From the NCBI RefSeq assembly GCF_000759345.1, contig NZ_JPZL01000001.1:806001-870000 (forward strand): a DNA stretch of 64,000 nt, in the 5' to 3' direction. Each line of letters starts with the position of its first letter. Positions within the stretch are counted from its first letter, which is position 1. The translations under genes were made by a program, and so were the position numbers. Source of the DNA: Litchfieldella xinjiangensis. Its GTDB lineage: Bacteria; Pseudomonadota; Gammaproteobacteria; Pseudomonadales; Halomonadaceae. Of the stretch, positions 25,839-34,074 are shown piece after piece. The notes under the pieces were generated by a model. The model was not told the origin of the DNA and did no database searches. It saw nothing but the letters and a program-made list of their open reading frames with translations.

Positions 25839-26608
25839 GAACGGATCCCCTTGCCACGCTCCAGCATCCACAGCGCCATCACGAAGAGCCCGATGATAAA
25901 GGCCAGGATGGCGGAGAGGGCTATGCCGACGGGAATATCCGAAACCCCCAGGAAGCCATAGCGGAACACGTTGACCATATAAAGAATCGGGTTGAGCATC
26001 GAGGCACCCTGCCAGAACTCAGGAAGCATGCTGATCGAATAGAACACCCCGCCCAGATATGTAAGCGGAGTAAGGACGAATGTCGGAACAATCGAGATAT
26101 CGTCGAACTTGTCCGCCATCAACGCATTGATGAAACCGCCCAAGGAGAAAAGCGCCGCAGTCAGCACCACCACGGCCACGGTGAGTATCGGATGTTCGAC
26201 ACTGATTTGCGTGAAGAACAGCGAGACGATCGTCACGATGACGCCCACCCCCAGGCCGCGAGCCATACCGCCGACCACGAAGCCTGTCAGGATTACCCAG
26301 TTGGGCATCGGCGATACCATCATCTCCTCCACGCTGCGCTGGAACTTGTTGGAGAAGAACGATGAGGCCACGTTGGAGTAGCTATTGGTAATCACCGACA
26401 TCATGATCAGGCCGGGTACGATGTAATCCATGTACGAGAAGCCGTCCATGGCACCGATACGGGAACCGATCAGGTTGCCAAAGATGATGAAGTACATGGT
26501 CATGGTAATCGAGGGCGGCAACAGGGTCTGTGGCCAGATCCGCATGAAGCGCTTGATTTCCTTGAGTACGACGGTCCACAGGGCAATGGCGATCTGGGTG
26601 GGGCTCAT
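25835..26608 (-). CDS. ABC-2 type exporter permease, YadH type
   Basis: A 257-residue integral membrane protein with about six hydrophobic segments. ALWTVVLKEIKRFMRIWPQTLLPPSITMTMYFIIFGNLIGSRIG at the start and the FSNKFQRSVEEMMVSPMPNWVILTGFVVGGMARG segment are typical of YadH. It would form the membrane channel for the ATPase encoded just upstream, which it overlaps by four bases (ATGA). The substrate of YadGH systems is not established. Together with queF it forms a three-gene coupled unit. Confidence 0.92.
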   Translation of the reverse strand: MSPTQIAIALWTVVLKEIKRFMRIWPQTLLPPSITMTMYFIIFGNLIGSRIGAMDGFSYMDYIVPGLIMMSVITNSYSNVASSFFSNKFQRSVEEMMVSPMPNWVILTGFVVGGMARGLGVGVIVTIVSLFFTQISVEHPILTVAVVVLTAALFSLGGFINALMADKFDDISIVPTFVLTPLTYLGGVFYSISMLPEFWQGASMLNPILYMVNVFRYGFLGVSDIPVGIALSAILAFIIGLFVMALWMLERGKGIRS

Positions 26609-27606
26609 CGGCGCGCACCCTCCCTATCGTCACTTGCGTCCTGAGCGGCATCGATACCCTGGGTCGGGGCGCCCGTTTTCCCCCCATTGCTATGCTCGAC
26701 CATGGAAACAAACATCTCCTCCAGACGGTTGGCACGGTTACGCATCGACACCACTTCGAGTCCCTGTGACGAAAGCTGTTGAAAGAGGTCATTGAGACGT
26801 TGGCCACGCTTGACCAACACCGCGAGTTGACTGCCTTCGATCTGCTGTACCTCGAAGCCCTGGACGACCGGCACCGACTCGGTCGGGCGCGACAGGTCGA
26901 GCAGAAACGTTTCGGTATCAAGCTGTGCTAGCAGGTCGCGCACACTCGTGTTCTGAACGATTTCGCCATTGTTGATGATGGCGATGTTACGGCACAGACT
27001 TTCGGCTTCTTCGAGATAGTGCGTGGTGAGGATGATCGTGGTGCCTTCCTCACGATTGATGCGGCGCATGTAGTCCCACATGCTGCGCCGGAGTTCGATG
27101 TCCACACCGGCCGTGGGCTCATCGAGAATCAATAGCTTGGGCCGATGCATCAATGCCCGTGCAATCATCAGCCGTCGCTTCATGCCACCCGAGAGCATGC
27201 GAGCACTGCCCTTGCGCTTGTCCCATAGCCCCAGATCCTTGAGCAGGGTCTCGGCACGCGGTTTGGCTTCACGCATTGGCATGCCGTAATACCCAGCCTG
27301 GGCATGGATGATGTCGTCCACTTTCTCGAACTGGTTGAAGTTGAATTCCTGGGGGACCACACCGAGATGGTACTTGGCACGCGCGAAGTCCTCGTCGATG
27401 TCGATCCCGAATACCGAGACCTTGCCGGCGGTTTTCTGGACCAGGGAGGAGACGATACCCAGCGTGGTGGACTTGCCGGCCCCATTGGGCCCTAGCAAGG
27501 CGAAGAAATCGCCTTGGGCGACATCGAGGTCGATGCCTTTCAAGGCACGAAACCCGTTGCCGTAGGCCTTGGTCAGGCCACGAATGGACAGAGCCGGTTC
27601 GGCCAT
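26605..27606 (-). CDS. ABC transporter ATP-binding protein, YadG type
   Basis: A 333-residue ATPase. The Walker A is LLGPNGAGKSTTLG, the signature LSGGMKRRLMIARAL (MLSGGM), and the Walker B LLILDEPTAGVD, followed by the H-loop TTHYLEEAE. A C-terminal extension of about 90 residues ends in a disordered Gly/Asp-rich tail. I chose ATG 27606 (MAEPALSIRGLTKAYG), preceded by AGG eight bases upstream; the longer frame from 27708 adds unrelated residues. It is first in the yadG-yadH-queF unit and lies 168 bp downstream of the tRNA array on the same strand, with no clear terminator between. Confidence 0.93.
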   Translation of the reverse strand: MAEPALSIRGLTKAYGNGFRALKGIDLDVAQGDFFALLGPNGAGKSTTLGIVSSLVQKTAGKVSVFGIDIDEDFARAKYHLGVVPQEFNFNQFEKVDDIIHAQAGYYGMPMREAKPRAETLLKDLGLWDKRKGSARMLSGGMKRRLMIARALMHRPKLLILDEPTAGVDIELRRSMWDYMRRINREEGTTIILTTHYLEEAESLCRNIAIINNGEIVQNTSVRDLLAQLDTETFLLDLSRPTESVPVVQGFEVQQIEGSQLAVLVKRGQRLNDLFQQLSSQGLEVVSMRNRANRLEEMFVSMVEHSNGGKTGAPTQGIDAAQDASDDREGARR

Positions 27607-27773
27607 CGGAACACCTGTCGTGGAGTCGAAGGAAAACGTAGACCACCGGATATGCGGCCGCACGCCCGCGATTTCAATGCACAGCAACACCTTAGCAGCA
27701 AATGCCAAGCGTGGCGGGCACCATGTAGAGGTGGTTTGAAGCTTGGGGAAGGTAAACGTGCAGAGAACACAGA

Positions 27774-27849
27774 TGGCGTCCCATAGGGGGTTCGAACCCC
27801 TGTTCCCGCCGTGAAAGGGCGGTGTCCTAGACCACTAGACGAATGGGAC
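27774..27849 (-). tRNA. tRNA-Glu(TTC), fourth Glu copy in transcription order
   Basis: Minus strand begins GTCCCATTCGTCTAGTGG; the anticodon arm CCGCC-CTTTCAC-GGCGG gives TTC; T-loop GGGGTTCGAACCCC; acceptor stem GTCCCAT/ATGGGAC; CCA encoded. It is the 3'-most tRNA of the array. Confidence 0.96.
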
Positions 27850-27862
27850 GTAATTCTGAGAT

Positions 27863-27939
27863 TGGAGCGGGAACGTGATTCGATCGGACTGGCGTTCCAG
27901 CTCGCGACCCTCACAATGCCTGCATCCGGCACTTCGTTT
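27863..27939 (-). repeat. tRNA-Gly-derived spacer unit 1
   Basis: A 77-bp unit whose minus strand ends GCTCCA like tRNA-Gly and contains GGGTCGCGAG and TCGAATC from the tRNA-Gly variable/T-arm region, separated by a 17-bp GC-rich insert with a CTGG/CCAG hairpin. The 5' half does not fold as a tRNA. It is a tandem copy of unit 2. Confidence 0.7.
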
Positions 27940-28017
27940 TGGAGCGGGAGAAGTGATTCGACCGGGCTGGCGTTCCAGCTCGCGACCCTCACAATGCCTG
28001 CATCCAGCACTTCGTTT
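27940..28017 (-). repeat. tRNA-Gly-derived spacer unit 2
   Basis: A 78-bp near-copy of unit 1, directly abutting both unit 1 and the true tRNA-Gly. Differences are single bases. Same tRNA-Gly 3' end and inserted hairpin. Confidence 0.7.
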
Positions 28018-28092
28018 TGGAGCGGGAAACGAGATTCGAACTCGCGACCCTCGCCTTGGCAAGGCGATGCTCTACCACTGAGCTATTCCCGC
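28018..28092 (-). tRNA. tRNA-Gly(GCC), third Gly copy
   Basis: Minus strand begins GCGGGAATAGCTCAGTGG; anticodon arm TCGCC-TTGCCAA-GGCGA gives GCC; T-arm CGAGTTCGAATCTCG; acceptor stem closes with TTCCCGC; CCA encoded. 75 bases with CCA. Confidence 0.96.
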
Positions 28093-28136
28093 TTGATATG
28101 CTACTGCTTTCTTCCGTTCACCTTCCTGAGAGAAGG

Positions 28137-28212
28137 TGGCGTCCCATAGGGGGTTCGAACCCCTGTTACCGCCGTGAAAGGGCGGTGTCCTAGGCCACTA
28201 GACGAATGGGAC
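28137..28212 (-). tRNA. tRNA-Glu(TTC), third Glu copy
   Basis: Same anticodon arm and acceptor stem as the other Glu copies, with small D-loop and anticodon-stem-adjacent changes (CTAGGCC, GGTAAC). CCA encoded. Confidence 0.95.
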
Positions 28213-28231
28213 GTAGGTAATGCTTTTCTTT

Positions 28232-28324
28232 TGGAGCGGGAAAAGTGATTCGACGGGGCTGCCGTTAGCCGGGCTGGCGTTCCAGCTCGCGACTCTCACA
28301 ATACCTGCATCCGGCACTTCGCTA
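28232..28324 (-). repeat. tRNA-Gly-derived spacer unit 3
   Basis: A 93-bp version of the spacer unit, about 15 bp longer than the others because of an additional GGGCTGCCGTTAGCC-like insertion. It ends in the tRNA-Gly-like GCTCCA and lies between Glu copy 3 and Gly copy 2. Confidence 0.7.
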
Positions 28325-28399
28325 TGGAGCGGGAAACGAGATTCGAACTCGCGACCCTCGCCTTGGCAAGGCGATGCTCTACCACTGAGCTATTCCCGC
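28325..28399 (-). tRNA. tRNA-Gly(GCC), second Gly copy
   Basis: Identical to the other two Gly genes of the array over the mature sequence, including anticodon GCC and encoded CCA. Confidence 0.96.
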
Positions 28400-28443
28400 T
28401 TGCTATTCTACTGCTTTCTTCCGTTCACCTTCCTGAGAGAAGG

Positions 28444-28519
28444 TGGCGTCCCATAGGGGGGTCGAACCCCTGTTACCGCCGTGAAAGGGCGGTGTCCTAG
28501 GCCACTAGACGAATGGGAC
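28444..28519 (-). tRNA. tRNA-Glu(TTC), second Glu copy
   Basis: As the other Glu copies but the T-loop reads TTCGACC instead of TTCGAAC, a change at position 59, which is variable in tRNAs. The fold is intact and CCA is encoded. Confidence 0.93.
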
Positions 28520-28538
28520 GTAGGTAATGCTTTTCTTT

Positions 28539-28616
28539 TGGAGCGGGAAAAGTGATTCGACCGGGCTGGCGTTCCAGCTCGCGACTCTCACAATACCTGC
28601 ATCCGGCACTTCGCTA
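28539..28616 (-). repeat. tRNA-Gly-derived spacer unit 4
   Basis: A 78-bp spacer unit almost identical to unit 3 minus its extra insertion. It precedes Gly copy 1 and carries the same tRNA-Gly-like 3' end. Confidence 0.7.
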
Positions 28617-28691
28617 TGGAGCGGGAAACGAGATTCGAACTCGCGACCCTCGCCTTGGCAAGGCGATGCTCTACCACTGAGCTATTCCCGC
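28617..28691 (-). tRNA. tRNA-Gly(GCC), first Gly copy
   Basis: Same sequence features as the other Gly genes; anticodon loop TTGCCAA gives GCC; CCA encoded. Confidence 0.96.
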
Positions 28692-28710
28692 AACCGATAC
28701 CTGTACGAGG

Positions 28711-28786
28711 TGGCGTCCCATAGGGGGTTCGAACCCCTGTTCCCGCCGTGAAAGGGCGGTGTCCTAGACCACTAGACGAATGGGAC
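28711..28786 (-). tRNA. tRNA-Glu(TTC), first Glu copy
   Basis: First gene of the array in transcription order. Anticodon loop CTTTCAC gives TTC; acceptor stem GTCCCAT/ATGGGAC; CCA encoded. The consensus promoter at 28816-28844 lies about 30 bp upstream. Confidence 0.96.
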
Positions 28787-28815
28787 GCATCGCTTGCCTC
28801 GACAAGGTGGCGCGT

Positions 28816-28844
28816 ATGTTACTGAGCGGCCTGGGGCCTGTCAA
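28816..28844 (-). promoter_or_regulatory. Sigma-70 promoter of the Glu/Gly tRNA array
   Basis: Read on the minus strand: a perfect TTGACA, a 17-bp spacer, then TAACAT. It is placed about 30 bp before the first tRNA-Glu, as expected for a strong stable-RNA promoter. The spacer is GC-rich. Confidence 0.8.
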
Positions 28845-28974
28845 GCATGCCGAGTAGCCGTCGTTATCGACAGGACGCGCTATGCTGGAAACAGCCCCCA
28901 GCCATTGCCAGACCGGGGGCCAAGAGGCCAGCATAGCGAGCACAGACCCAGTTGGAATCGGACGGAGAATTGCC

Positions 28975-29376
28975 ATGCGCAAGAAGGTCGAAAAGAGTGA
29001 TGCCGAATGGCAAAGCCAGCTAACACCCGAGCAGTACCGCGTCACCCGTGAGAAAGGCACTGAAAGGCCCTTCACCGGCGATCACGAAGTGAGCGACCAG
29101 CAGGGCATTTATCACTGTGTTTGTTGCCATGCGCCATTGTTCGAGAATGAGCACAAGTTCGACTCGGGTTGCGGCTGGCCGAGCTTCGATCGTCCGCTAG
29201 GATCGGGCTCGGTGGAAGAGCAAGACGACGCGTCCCACGGCATGCAACGCACTGAAGTCGTGTGCTCGCATTGCAATGCCCATCTGGGGCACGTCTTTCC
29301 CGATGGGCCACGTGAGACCACTGGCCTGCGCTACTGCATCAATTCCGTGGCCCTGGATTTCCATCCCGACGAATAA
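28975..29376 (+). CDS. msrB: Peptide-methionine (R)-S-oxide reductase
   Basis: A 133-residue MsrB that repairs methionine-R-sulfoxide in proteins. It has both zinc CxxC pairs ([10 protein letters not shown] and [16 protein letters not shown]), the substrate loop SGCGWPSF, and the catalytic cysteine in [13 protein letters not shown]. Normal single-domain length, cytoplasmic. ATG 28975 has GGAG nine bases upstream (CGGAGAATTGCC); an ATG at 28882 would add 31 residues overlapping the likely promoter region. It is transcribed away from the tRNA array. Confidence 0.96.
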   Translation: MRKKVEKSDAEWQSQLTPEQYRVTREKGTERPFTGDHEVSDQQGIYHCVCCHAPLFENEHKFDSGCGWPSFDRPLGSGSVEEQDDASHGMQRTEVVCSHCNAHLGHVFPDGPRETTGLRYCINSVALDFHPDE

Positions 29377-29467
29377 CCCTTTCTAACAACGCATTCCTGC
29401 CACACGGAATCGGTCGCCCTTCTGCTAAGATAGGCGACCGATTTCAATTGCGTGCAGGAGAAAGACG

Positions 29468-30430
29468 ATGCTCGGCTGGTTCCCGGGACACATGAACAAG
29501 GCACGTCGCCAGATCAAGGAGGCATTACCCGAGATCGACGTGGTCCTCGAAGTGCTTGATGCCCGGCTGCCCTACTCCAGCGCCAATCCCATGCTGGCCG
29601 AGCTGACCGAGCACAAGCCGGTGCTCAAGATTCTGTCACGCGCCGACCTTGCCGACCCTGAGCGCACTCAGGAATGGGTGGCGCATTTCGACGCCCAGGA
29701 GAATACGCGTGCCTTGTCGGTGACGACCACCAATGCCCGCGAGCTCAAGCGCATTCCCAAGCTGTGTCATGAATTGGCCGGGCATATCCGCGCCGATCGC
29801 GATGTCAGAGTCATGGTCATGGGCATTCCAAACGTGGGGAAATCGACCCTGATCAATGGATTGGCGGGCCGCAAGATCGCCAAGACAGGCAATGAACCGG
29901 CCGTGACCAAGCGCCAGCAGAAAGTCCGTATCGAGGGTCGTGTCGCGCTCATCGATACGCCGGGGGTGCTGTGGCCCAAGATCGAGGACCAGGCCAGCGC
30001 CTATCGCCTGGCGGCGAGTGGCGCGATTCGCGATACCGCCATGGACTATCTCGACGTGGCCATGGTCGCGGCCGCTGAATTGGCCAAGCGATACCCCCAA
30101 AGCCTGGTCCAACGCTACAAGCTCAAGGAGTTGCCCACCTATACCGGTAACCCCGATGCCGAACATGTCGAAGCGGACGGCCCTCAGCGGCCCGACTTCC
30201 TGGCGTTGGCCGGCTTCGACGGTACCGCTCTCGTTCGCGAAATCGCTTCCAAGCGCGGTGGACTGCGCCCGGGCGGAGAGATCGATCTACACCGCGGAGC
30301 CGAAGTGTTGCTGCACGAACTTCGCGACGGCAAGCTGGGCCCGATCACCCTCGAAACACCTGCGGATATTCCCCCGCCGCCCGTCGAGGTCGACGATACG
30401 ACCGATGACAGCGATGAAGACCGATCATAA
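29468..30430 (+). CDS. ylqF: Ribosome biogenesis GTPase YlqF/RbgA-type
   Basis: A 320-residue circularly permuted GTPase. It opens WFPGHMNKARRQI, diagnostic of YlqF. The G4-like KILSRADLAD precedes the P-loop GIPNVGKSTLINGL, and DTPGVLWPK provides G3, the permuted order of this family. The C-terminal domain ends in a Pro- and Asp-rich acidic tail typical of halophile proteins. RbgA assists late 50S assembly in Bacillus; the proteobacterial version is less studied. AGGAG lies seven bases before ATG 29468. alaA follows after 25 bp on the same strand. Confidence 0.92.
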   Translation: MLGWFPGHMNKARRQIKEALPEIDVVLEVLDARLPYSSANPMLAELTEHKPVLKILSRADLADPERTQEWVAHFDAQENTRALSVTTTNARELKRIPKLCHELAGHIRADRDVRVMVMGIPNVGKSTLINGLAGRKIAKTGNEPAVTKRQQKVRIEGRVALIDTPGVLWPKIEDQASAYRLAASGAIRDTAMDYLDVAMVAAAELAKRYPQSLVQRYKLKELPTYTGNPDAEHVEADGPQRPDFLALAGFDGTALVREIASKRGGLRPGGEIDLHRGAEVLLHELRDGKLGPITLETPADIPPPPVEVDDTTDDSDEDRS

Positions 30431-30455
30431 GACCCTTACATTCGACGGACACTAC

Positions 30456-31688
30456 ATGGACACCCCGACTACGATCCGCAAGTCCCATAAACTCGATCAC
30501 GTCTGCTATGACATCCGCGGCCCGGTGCTCGACCACGCCAAGCGCCTGGAAGAGGAAGGCCAGCGCATTCTCAAGCTGAACATCGGCAATCCCGCACCGT
30601 TCGGCTTCGAGGCGCCGGAAGAGATCCTTCAGGATGTGATGCGCAACCTGCCCACGGCTCAGGGCTACTGCGATTCCAAGGGACTTTACTCGGCACGCAA
30701 GGCGGTGATGCAGGAGTGCCAGCGCAAGGGTATTCCAGGGGTCGGGATCGAGGACATCTTCATCGGCAACGGGGTGTCCGAGCTGATCGTGATGACCATG
30801 CAGGCGCTGCTCAACGATGGCGACGAGGTCCTGATCCCCGCGCCGGACTACCCCTTGTGGACCGCCGCTGCCAACCTCTCGGGCGGACGTCCCGTGCATT
30901 ACCTATGCGACGAGCAGGCCGACTGGGCCCCGGACATGGCCGATATCCGTAACAAGATCACCAGCCATACCCGCGCTATCGTATTGATCAACCCCAACAA
31001 CCCCACCGGCGCGGTCTACCCGCCCGAAGTGATTCGGGAACTGCTGGCCATCGCCCGCGAGCACCATCTCGTGGTGTTCTCCGATGAGATTTACGACAAG
31101 ATCCTGTATGACGATGTGGAACACGTTTCCACTGGTGCGTTGGCCGACGATGACCAGCTGGTGGTGACCATGAACGGACTCTCCAAGAGCTATCGCTGTG
31201 CCGGCTTCCGCTCTGGCTGGATGATTCTCTCGGGGGGGATTGCCAAGCAGCGGGCCGCTGATTTCATTCAGGGGCTTAACATGCTGGCATCGATGCGCCT
31301 GTGTGCCAACGTGCCGGCCCAGCACGCCATCCAGACGGCACTCGGGGGCTATCAGTCGATCAACGACCTGATCCTGCCCGGTGGTCGCCTGCGTGCCCAG
31401 CGCGACATTACCGTGGAGAAACTCAACGCGATCCCCGGGGTTTCCTGCGTCAAGCCCAAGGGGGCGCTGTATGCCTTCCCCAAGCTCGACCCCAAGGTCT
31501 ACCCCATCCACGACGACCAGAAACTGGTGCTCGACCTGCTCCTGCAGGAAAAGATTCTTCTGGTTCAGGGCACAGCGTTCAACTGGCCGGACCCCGACCA
31601 CCTGCGTATCGTCACGCTGCCCTGGGCCGAGCAACTGGGCGACGCCCTGGATCGCTTCGCTGGGTTCCTCGAACGCTATCGACAGTGA
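30456..31688 (+). CDS. alaA: Alanine aminotransferase (glutamate-pyruvate), AlaA
   Basis: A 410-residue PLP-dependent class I aminotransferase nearly colinear with E. coli AlaA: HKLDHVCYDIRGPVLDHAKRLEEEGQ, LNIGNPAPFGFEAP, PDYPLWTAA, INPNNPTGAVY, SDEIYDKILYDD. The PLP lysine is K244 in NGLSKSYRCAGFRSGW, and LLQEKILLVQGTAFNWPDPDHLRIVTLP near the end binds substrate carboxylate. It makes alanine from pyruvate and glutamate. The frame is open far upstream through ylqF, but homology begins at ATG 30456 (MDTPTTIRKSHKL), preceded by GGA. Confidence 0.96.
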   Translation: MDTPTTIRKSHKLDHVCYDIRGPVLDHAKRLEEEGQRILKLNIGNPAPFGFEAPEEILQDVMRNLPTAQGYCDSKGLYSARKAVMQECQRKGIPGVGIEDIFIGNGVSELIVMTMQALLNDGDEVLIPAPDYPLWTAAANLSGGRPVHYLCDEQADWAPDMADIRNKITSHTRAIVLINPNNPTGAVYPPEVIRELLAIAREHHLVVFSDEIYDKILYDDVEHVSTGALADDDQLVVTMNGLSKSYRCAGFRSGWMILSGGIAKQRAADFIQGLNMLASMRLCANVPAQHAIQTALGGYQSINDLILPGGRLRAQRDITVEKLNAIPGVSCVKPKGALYAFPKLDPKVYPIHDDQKLVLDLLLQEKILLVQGTAFNWPDPDHLRIVTLPWAEQLGDALDRFAGFLERYRQ

Positions 31689-31752
31689 CACCGTCGCCGG
31701 TAACGCTATCGAAATAGCGATCGGCGATGGTGGCGCGATTGACTGGGCGTCC

Positions 31753-31782
31753 CTTGAAACCTAACGGCGACGCCCGTATCTA
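31753..31782 (+). promoter_or_regulatory. Sigma-32 type heat-shock promoter of htpX
   Basis: CTTGAAA (31753-31759), a 14-bp spacer, then CCGTATCTA (31774-31782). The -35 is exact and the -10 matches seven of nine positions of the RpoH consensus CCCCATNTA. It lies 60 bp upstream of htpX, a heat-shock protease gene. A TGAGCC-GATA-GGCTCA hairpin (31801-31816) follows in the leader. Confidence 0.65.
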
Positions 31783-31842
31783 AACAAGCAGTTCCGGTAA
31801 TGAGCCGATAGGCTCACGGGCCGTTTCAGGAGAAACCCTTAC

Positions 31843-32742
31843 ATGATGCGAATCGTGCTGTTCCTGGCCACCAACCTGGCAATCGTGCTGGTGGCCAGCA
31901 TTACCCTGCGTTTACTGGGCGTCGAGCCTTACCTCAACGCCAACGGTCTGAACATGAACTCGTTGCTGATCTTCTGCTTCGTGTTCGGCATGGCCGGCTC
32001 GATGGTCTCGCTGTTCCTGTCCAAGTGGATGGCCAAGCGCTCCACGGGTACTCAAGTCATCGAACAGCCACGTAACTCCACCGAGCAATGGCTGGTCGAC
32101 ACCGTGGCAGAACTGTCTCGCGATGCCGGAATCAAGATGCCTGAAGTGGGCATATTCCCCGCGCAACAATCCAATGCCTTCGCGACGGGCTGGAACAAGA
32201 ACGATGCGCTAGTCGCCGTCTCGGCGGGTCTCCTGAATCGCATGCGCCCCGAAGAGGTGCGGGCAGTACTGGCCCACGAGATCGGGCATGTGGCCAACGG
32301 TGATATGGTCACGCTGGCCCTGATCCAGGGGGTGCTCAACACCTTCGTGATGTTCTTCGCTCGGATCGTGGCGCATGTGGTGGACAACTTCCTGCGCAGC
32401 CGCGATGACGGTGGCGGATTGGGATTCATGGGCTACTTCGCGGTAGTGATCGTGGCCGAGATCGTGTTTGGCCTGGTCGCCTCGATGATCGTGGCCTGGT
32501 TCTCACGCTTCCGCGAATATCGCGCCGACGCAGCCGGTGCCAAGTTGGCCGGCAGCGGCTCGATGATCAACGCCCTGGCACGTCTCAAGTCGGAATCCGA
32601 AATGCCCAACCAGATGCCTGAAACGTTCACCGCCTTCGGTATCACTACCGGCAAGTCACGCAAGCTCATGGAGCGTCTTTTCGCCAGTCACCCGCCGCTG
32701 GACGATCGTATCAGAGCCCTGAAGGAAGCAGCCTACCGCTAA
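31843..32742 (+). CDS. htpX: Heat-shock membrane protease HtpX
   Basis: A 299-residue inner-membrane zinc metalloprotease (M48) that degrades damaged membrane proteins. It starts [27 protein letters not shown], the conserved first membrane helix, followed by a second at about 35-60. The catalytic motif is H145-E146-x-x-H149 in [12 protein letters not shown], and the third ligand lies in [18 protein letters not shown]. Two more hydrophobic segments occur between. AGGAG is well placed before ATG 31843. The sigma-32-type promoter upstream agrees with its stress role. Confidence 0.97.
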   Translation: MMRIVLFLATNLAIVLVASITLRLLGVEPYLNANGLNMNSLLIFCFVFGMAGSMVSLFLSKWMAKRSTGTQVIEQPRNSTEQWLVDTVAELSRDAGIKMPEVGIFPAQQSNAFATGWNKNDALVAVSAGLLNRMRPEEVRAVLAHEIGHVANGDMVTLALIQGVLNTFVMFFARIVAHVVDNFLRSRDDGGGLGFMGYFAVVIVAEIVFGLVASMIVAWFSRFREYRADAAGAKLAGSGSMINALARLKSESEMPNQMPETFTAFGITTGKSRKLMERLFASHPPLDDRIRALKEAAYR

Positions 32743-32757
32743 GCGGATCTCGCTGAC

Positions 32758-32788
32758 GACAAAGGCCGCTCTAGAGCGGGCCTTTGTC
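32758..32788 (+). terminator. Terminator after htpX
   Basis: ACAAAGGCC-GCTCTAGAGC-GGGCCTTTGT forms a long stem 16 bp after the htpX stop and ends in TTTGTCCC. It can serve both htpX and the convergent pdxB. Confidence 0.8.
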
Positions 32789-32820
32789 CCATCCAGGCGA
32801 CCTGCGATGCAGGACCGCGC

Positions 32821-33969
32821 CTAAGCTGCCACGCTGAAACCGGCCGCCTCGAGCAATGTCCGCAGAGAATGATCGGCCTCCCCTCCCTCCAGTCGCACGC
32901 TCACGGTAGAAAACTCACGCCGAACGGGATATTCGGAGCGATAGCGGTCGAATCCCGTACTTGTGCCGTAGTAATCGACATAGCGTAGAAAGCTCGCCAT
33001 ATCGCGCCGGATGTCGTAACACCCCCTGATTGCAATCGACAGGGCCTCGAGGGGCGGGGTATCTGAATCCAGCGTAATTTCTCGCAGCCATGGCCCCGGT
33101 TGAAGCAATGCCACGCTGTGGCGAGCGGGCAGCCCGAAATGCGTGACCAGCGCCTGGTAGGCCATCTCTGTGCCCCGCATCTTGCCATCCAGGCTATGCC
33201 CCGCAATGTGTGGCGTGGCGATGTCTACCTTGGTCATCAAGCCAGGATCACAGGCGGGCTCTCCTTCCCAGACATCCAGGACGGTACGCAGATCGCCGCG
33301 CCGTATCAGGCGCTGATGCAGTGCATCGTTATCCACGCATTCCCCGCGTCCTGCACTGACCAACCAAGTCCCCGGCGCAAGTGCGTCGATACGCGTGGCA
33401 TCGAGAAGGTGATGGGTGGGGTGGTTGCCCTCACGCACCAACGGTGTGTGAACACACAGCACATCGCACTGTTCAATCAGTGCATCCACGCCAACGAAGT
33501 CGTTATGGGCCTCTCGTTCCGCGCGAGGCGGATCGCAGACCAGGCAATCGACGCCCAGCGCGGCAAGGCGCTGCCACACACGGCCGCCCACATTCCCGGC
33601 CCCGAGTATGCCCACCTTGCGCTCGGTCAGGGGAACCCCCTCGGACTGGGCGAGCGTCATCAAGCTTGCCAGCACATAATCGCCGACGGATTCGGCATTG
33701 CTGCCCGGGGCGCTGGCGAAACCAATCCCCTTGTCCTTGAGGTAATCGAGATCGACGTGATCGGTACCGATGGTACAGGTCGCCACGAACCTGACCCGGG
33801 AGCCTTCAAGCAAGTCAGCATTCACTCGCGTGGTGGAGCGCACGATGAGCGCATCCTTATCGCGGACATGCTCGGCGCTAATCTCACGACCCGGAATGCG
33901 GGTCACCTCCCCCAGCTCACCGAAGAAGCCTTCGGCCAGGGGGACATTGCGATCCACGAGTAGATGCAT
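32821..33969 (-). CDS. pdxB: Erythronate-4-phosphate dehydrogenase
   Basis: A 382-residue D-2-hydroxyacid dehydrogenase of the PdxB branch, the second step of the DXP-dependent pyridoxal phosphate pathway. MHLLVDRNVPLAEGFFGELGEVTRIPGR is the PdxB N-terminus; the NAD fold has VGILGAGNVGGRVWQRL. Catalytic Arg (VSAGRGECVDN), Glu (LDVWEGEP) and His (IATPHIAGHSLDGKMRG) are present. The C-terminal about 90 residues form the PdxB-specific dimerization domain, so this is not serA. AAGGAG precedes ATG 33969. It stands alone, convergent with htpX. Confidence 0.97.
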   Translation of the reverse strand: MHLLVDRNVPLAEGFFGELGEVTRIPGREISAEHVRDKDALIVRSTTRVNADLLEGSRVRFVATCTIGTDHVDLDYLKDKGIGFASAPGSNAESVGDYVLASLMTLAQSEGVPLTERKVGILGAGNVGGRVWQRLAALGVDCLVCDPPRAEREAHNDFVGVDALIEQCDVLCVHTPLVREGNHPTHHLLDATRIDALAPGTWLVSAGRGECVDNDALHQRLIRRGDLRTVLDVWEGEPACDPGLMTKVDIATPHIAGHSLDGKMRGTEMAYQALVTHFGLPARHSVALLQPGPWLREITLDSDTPPLEALSIAIRGCYDIRRDMASFLRYVDYYGTSTGFDRYRSEYPVRREFSTVSVRLEGGEADHSLRTLLEAAGFSVAA

Positions 33970-34074
33970 GGGTTCGCTCCTTGTTCGCTGCGTCCGTGGG
34001 GTTACAATACCGCAGCCATCTTAGGCGTGCCCTGCCGAGGGCAATAAGCCGCCGACAACTGCAGGAGCCGCCGA

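Noticed and set aside
27811-28751. Repeated open frames (GRELERQPGRI-like peptides) and a CRISPR-like repeat pattern
   Set aside because: The repetition comes from the tRNA-Glu and tRNA-Gly genes and their tRNA-derived spacers. The repeats are not short and evenly spaced, spacers are not unique, and no cas gene is near.
29940-30455. Long N-terminal extension of the alaA frame back through ylqF
   Set aside because: The extension is the out-of-frame translation of the YlqF gene (Arg/Ser/Pro-rich). AlaA homology begins at the ATG at 30456.
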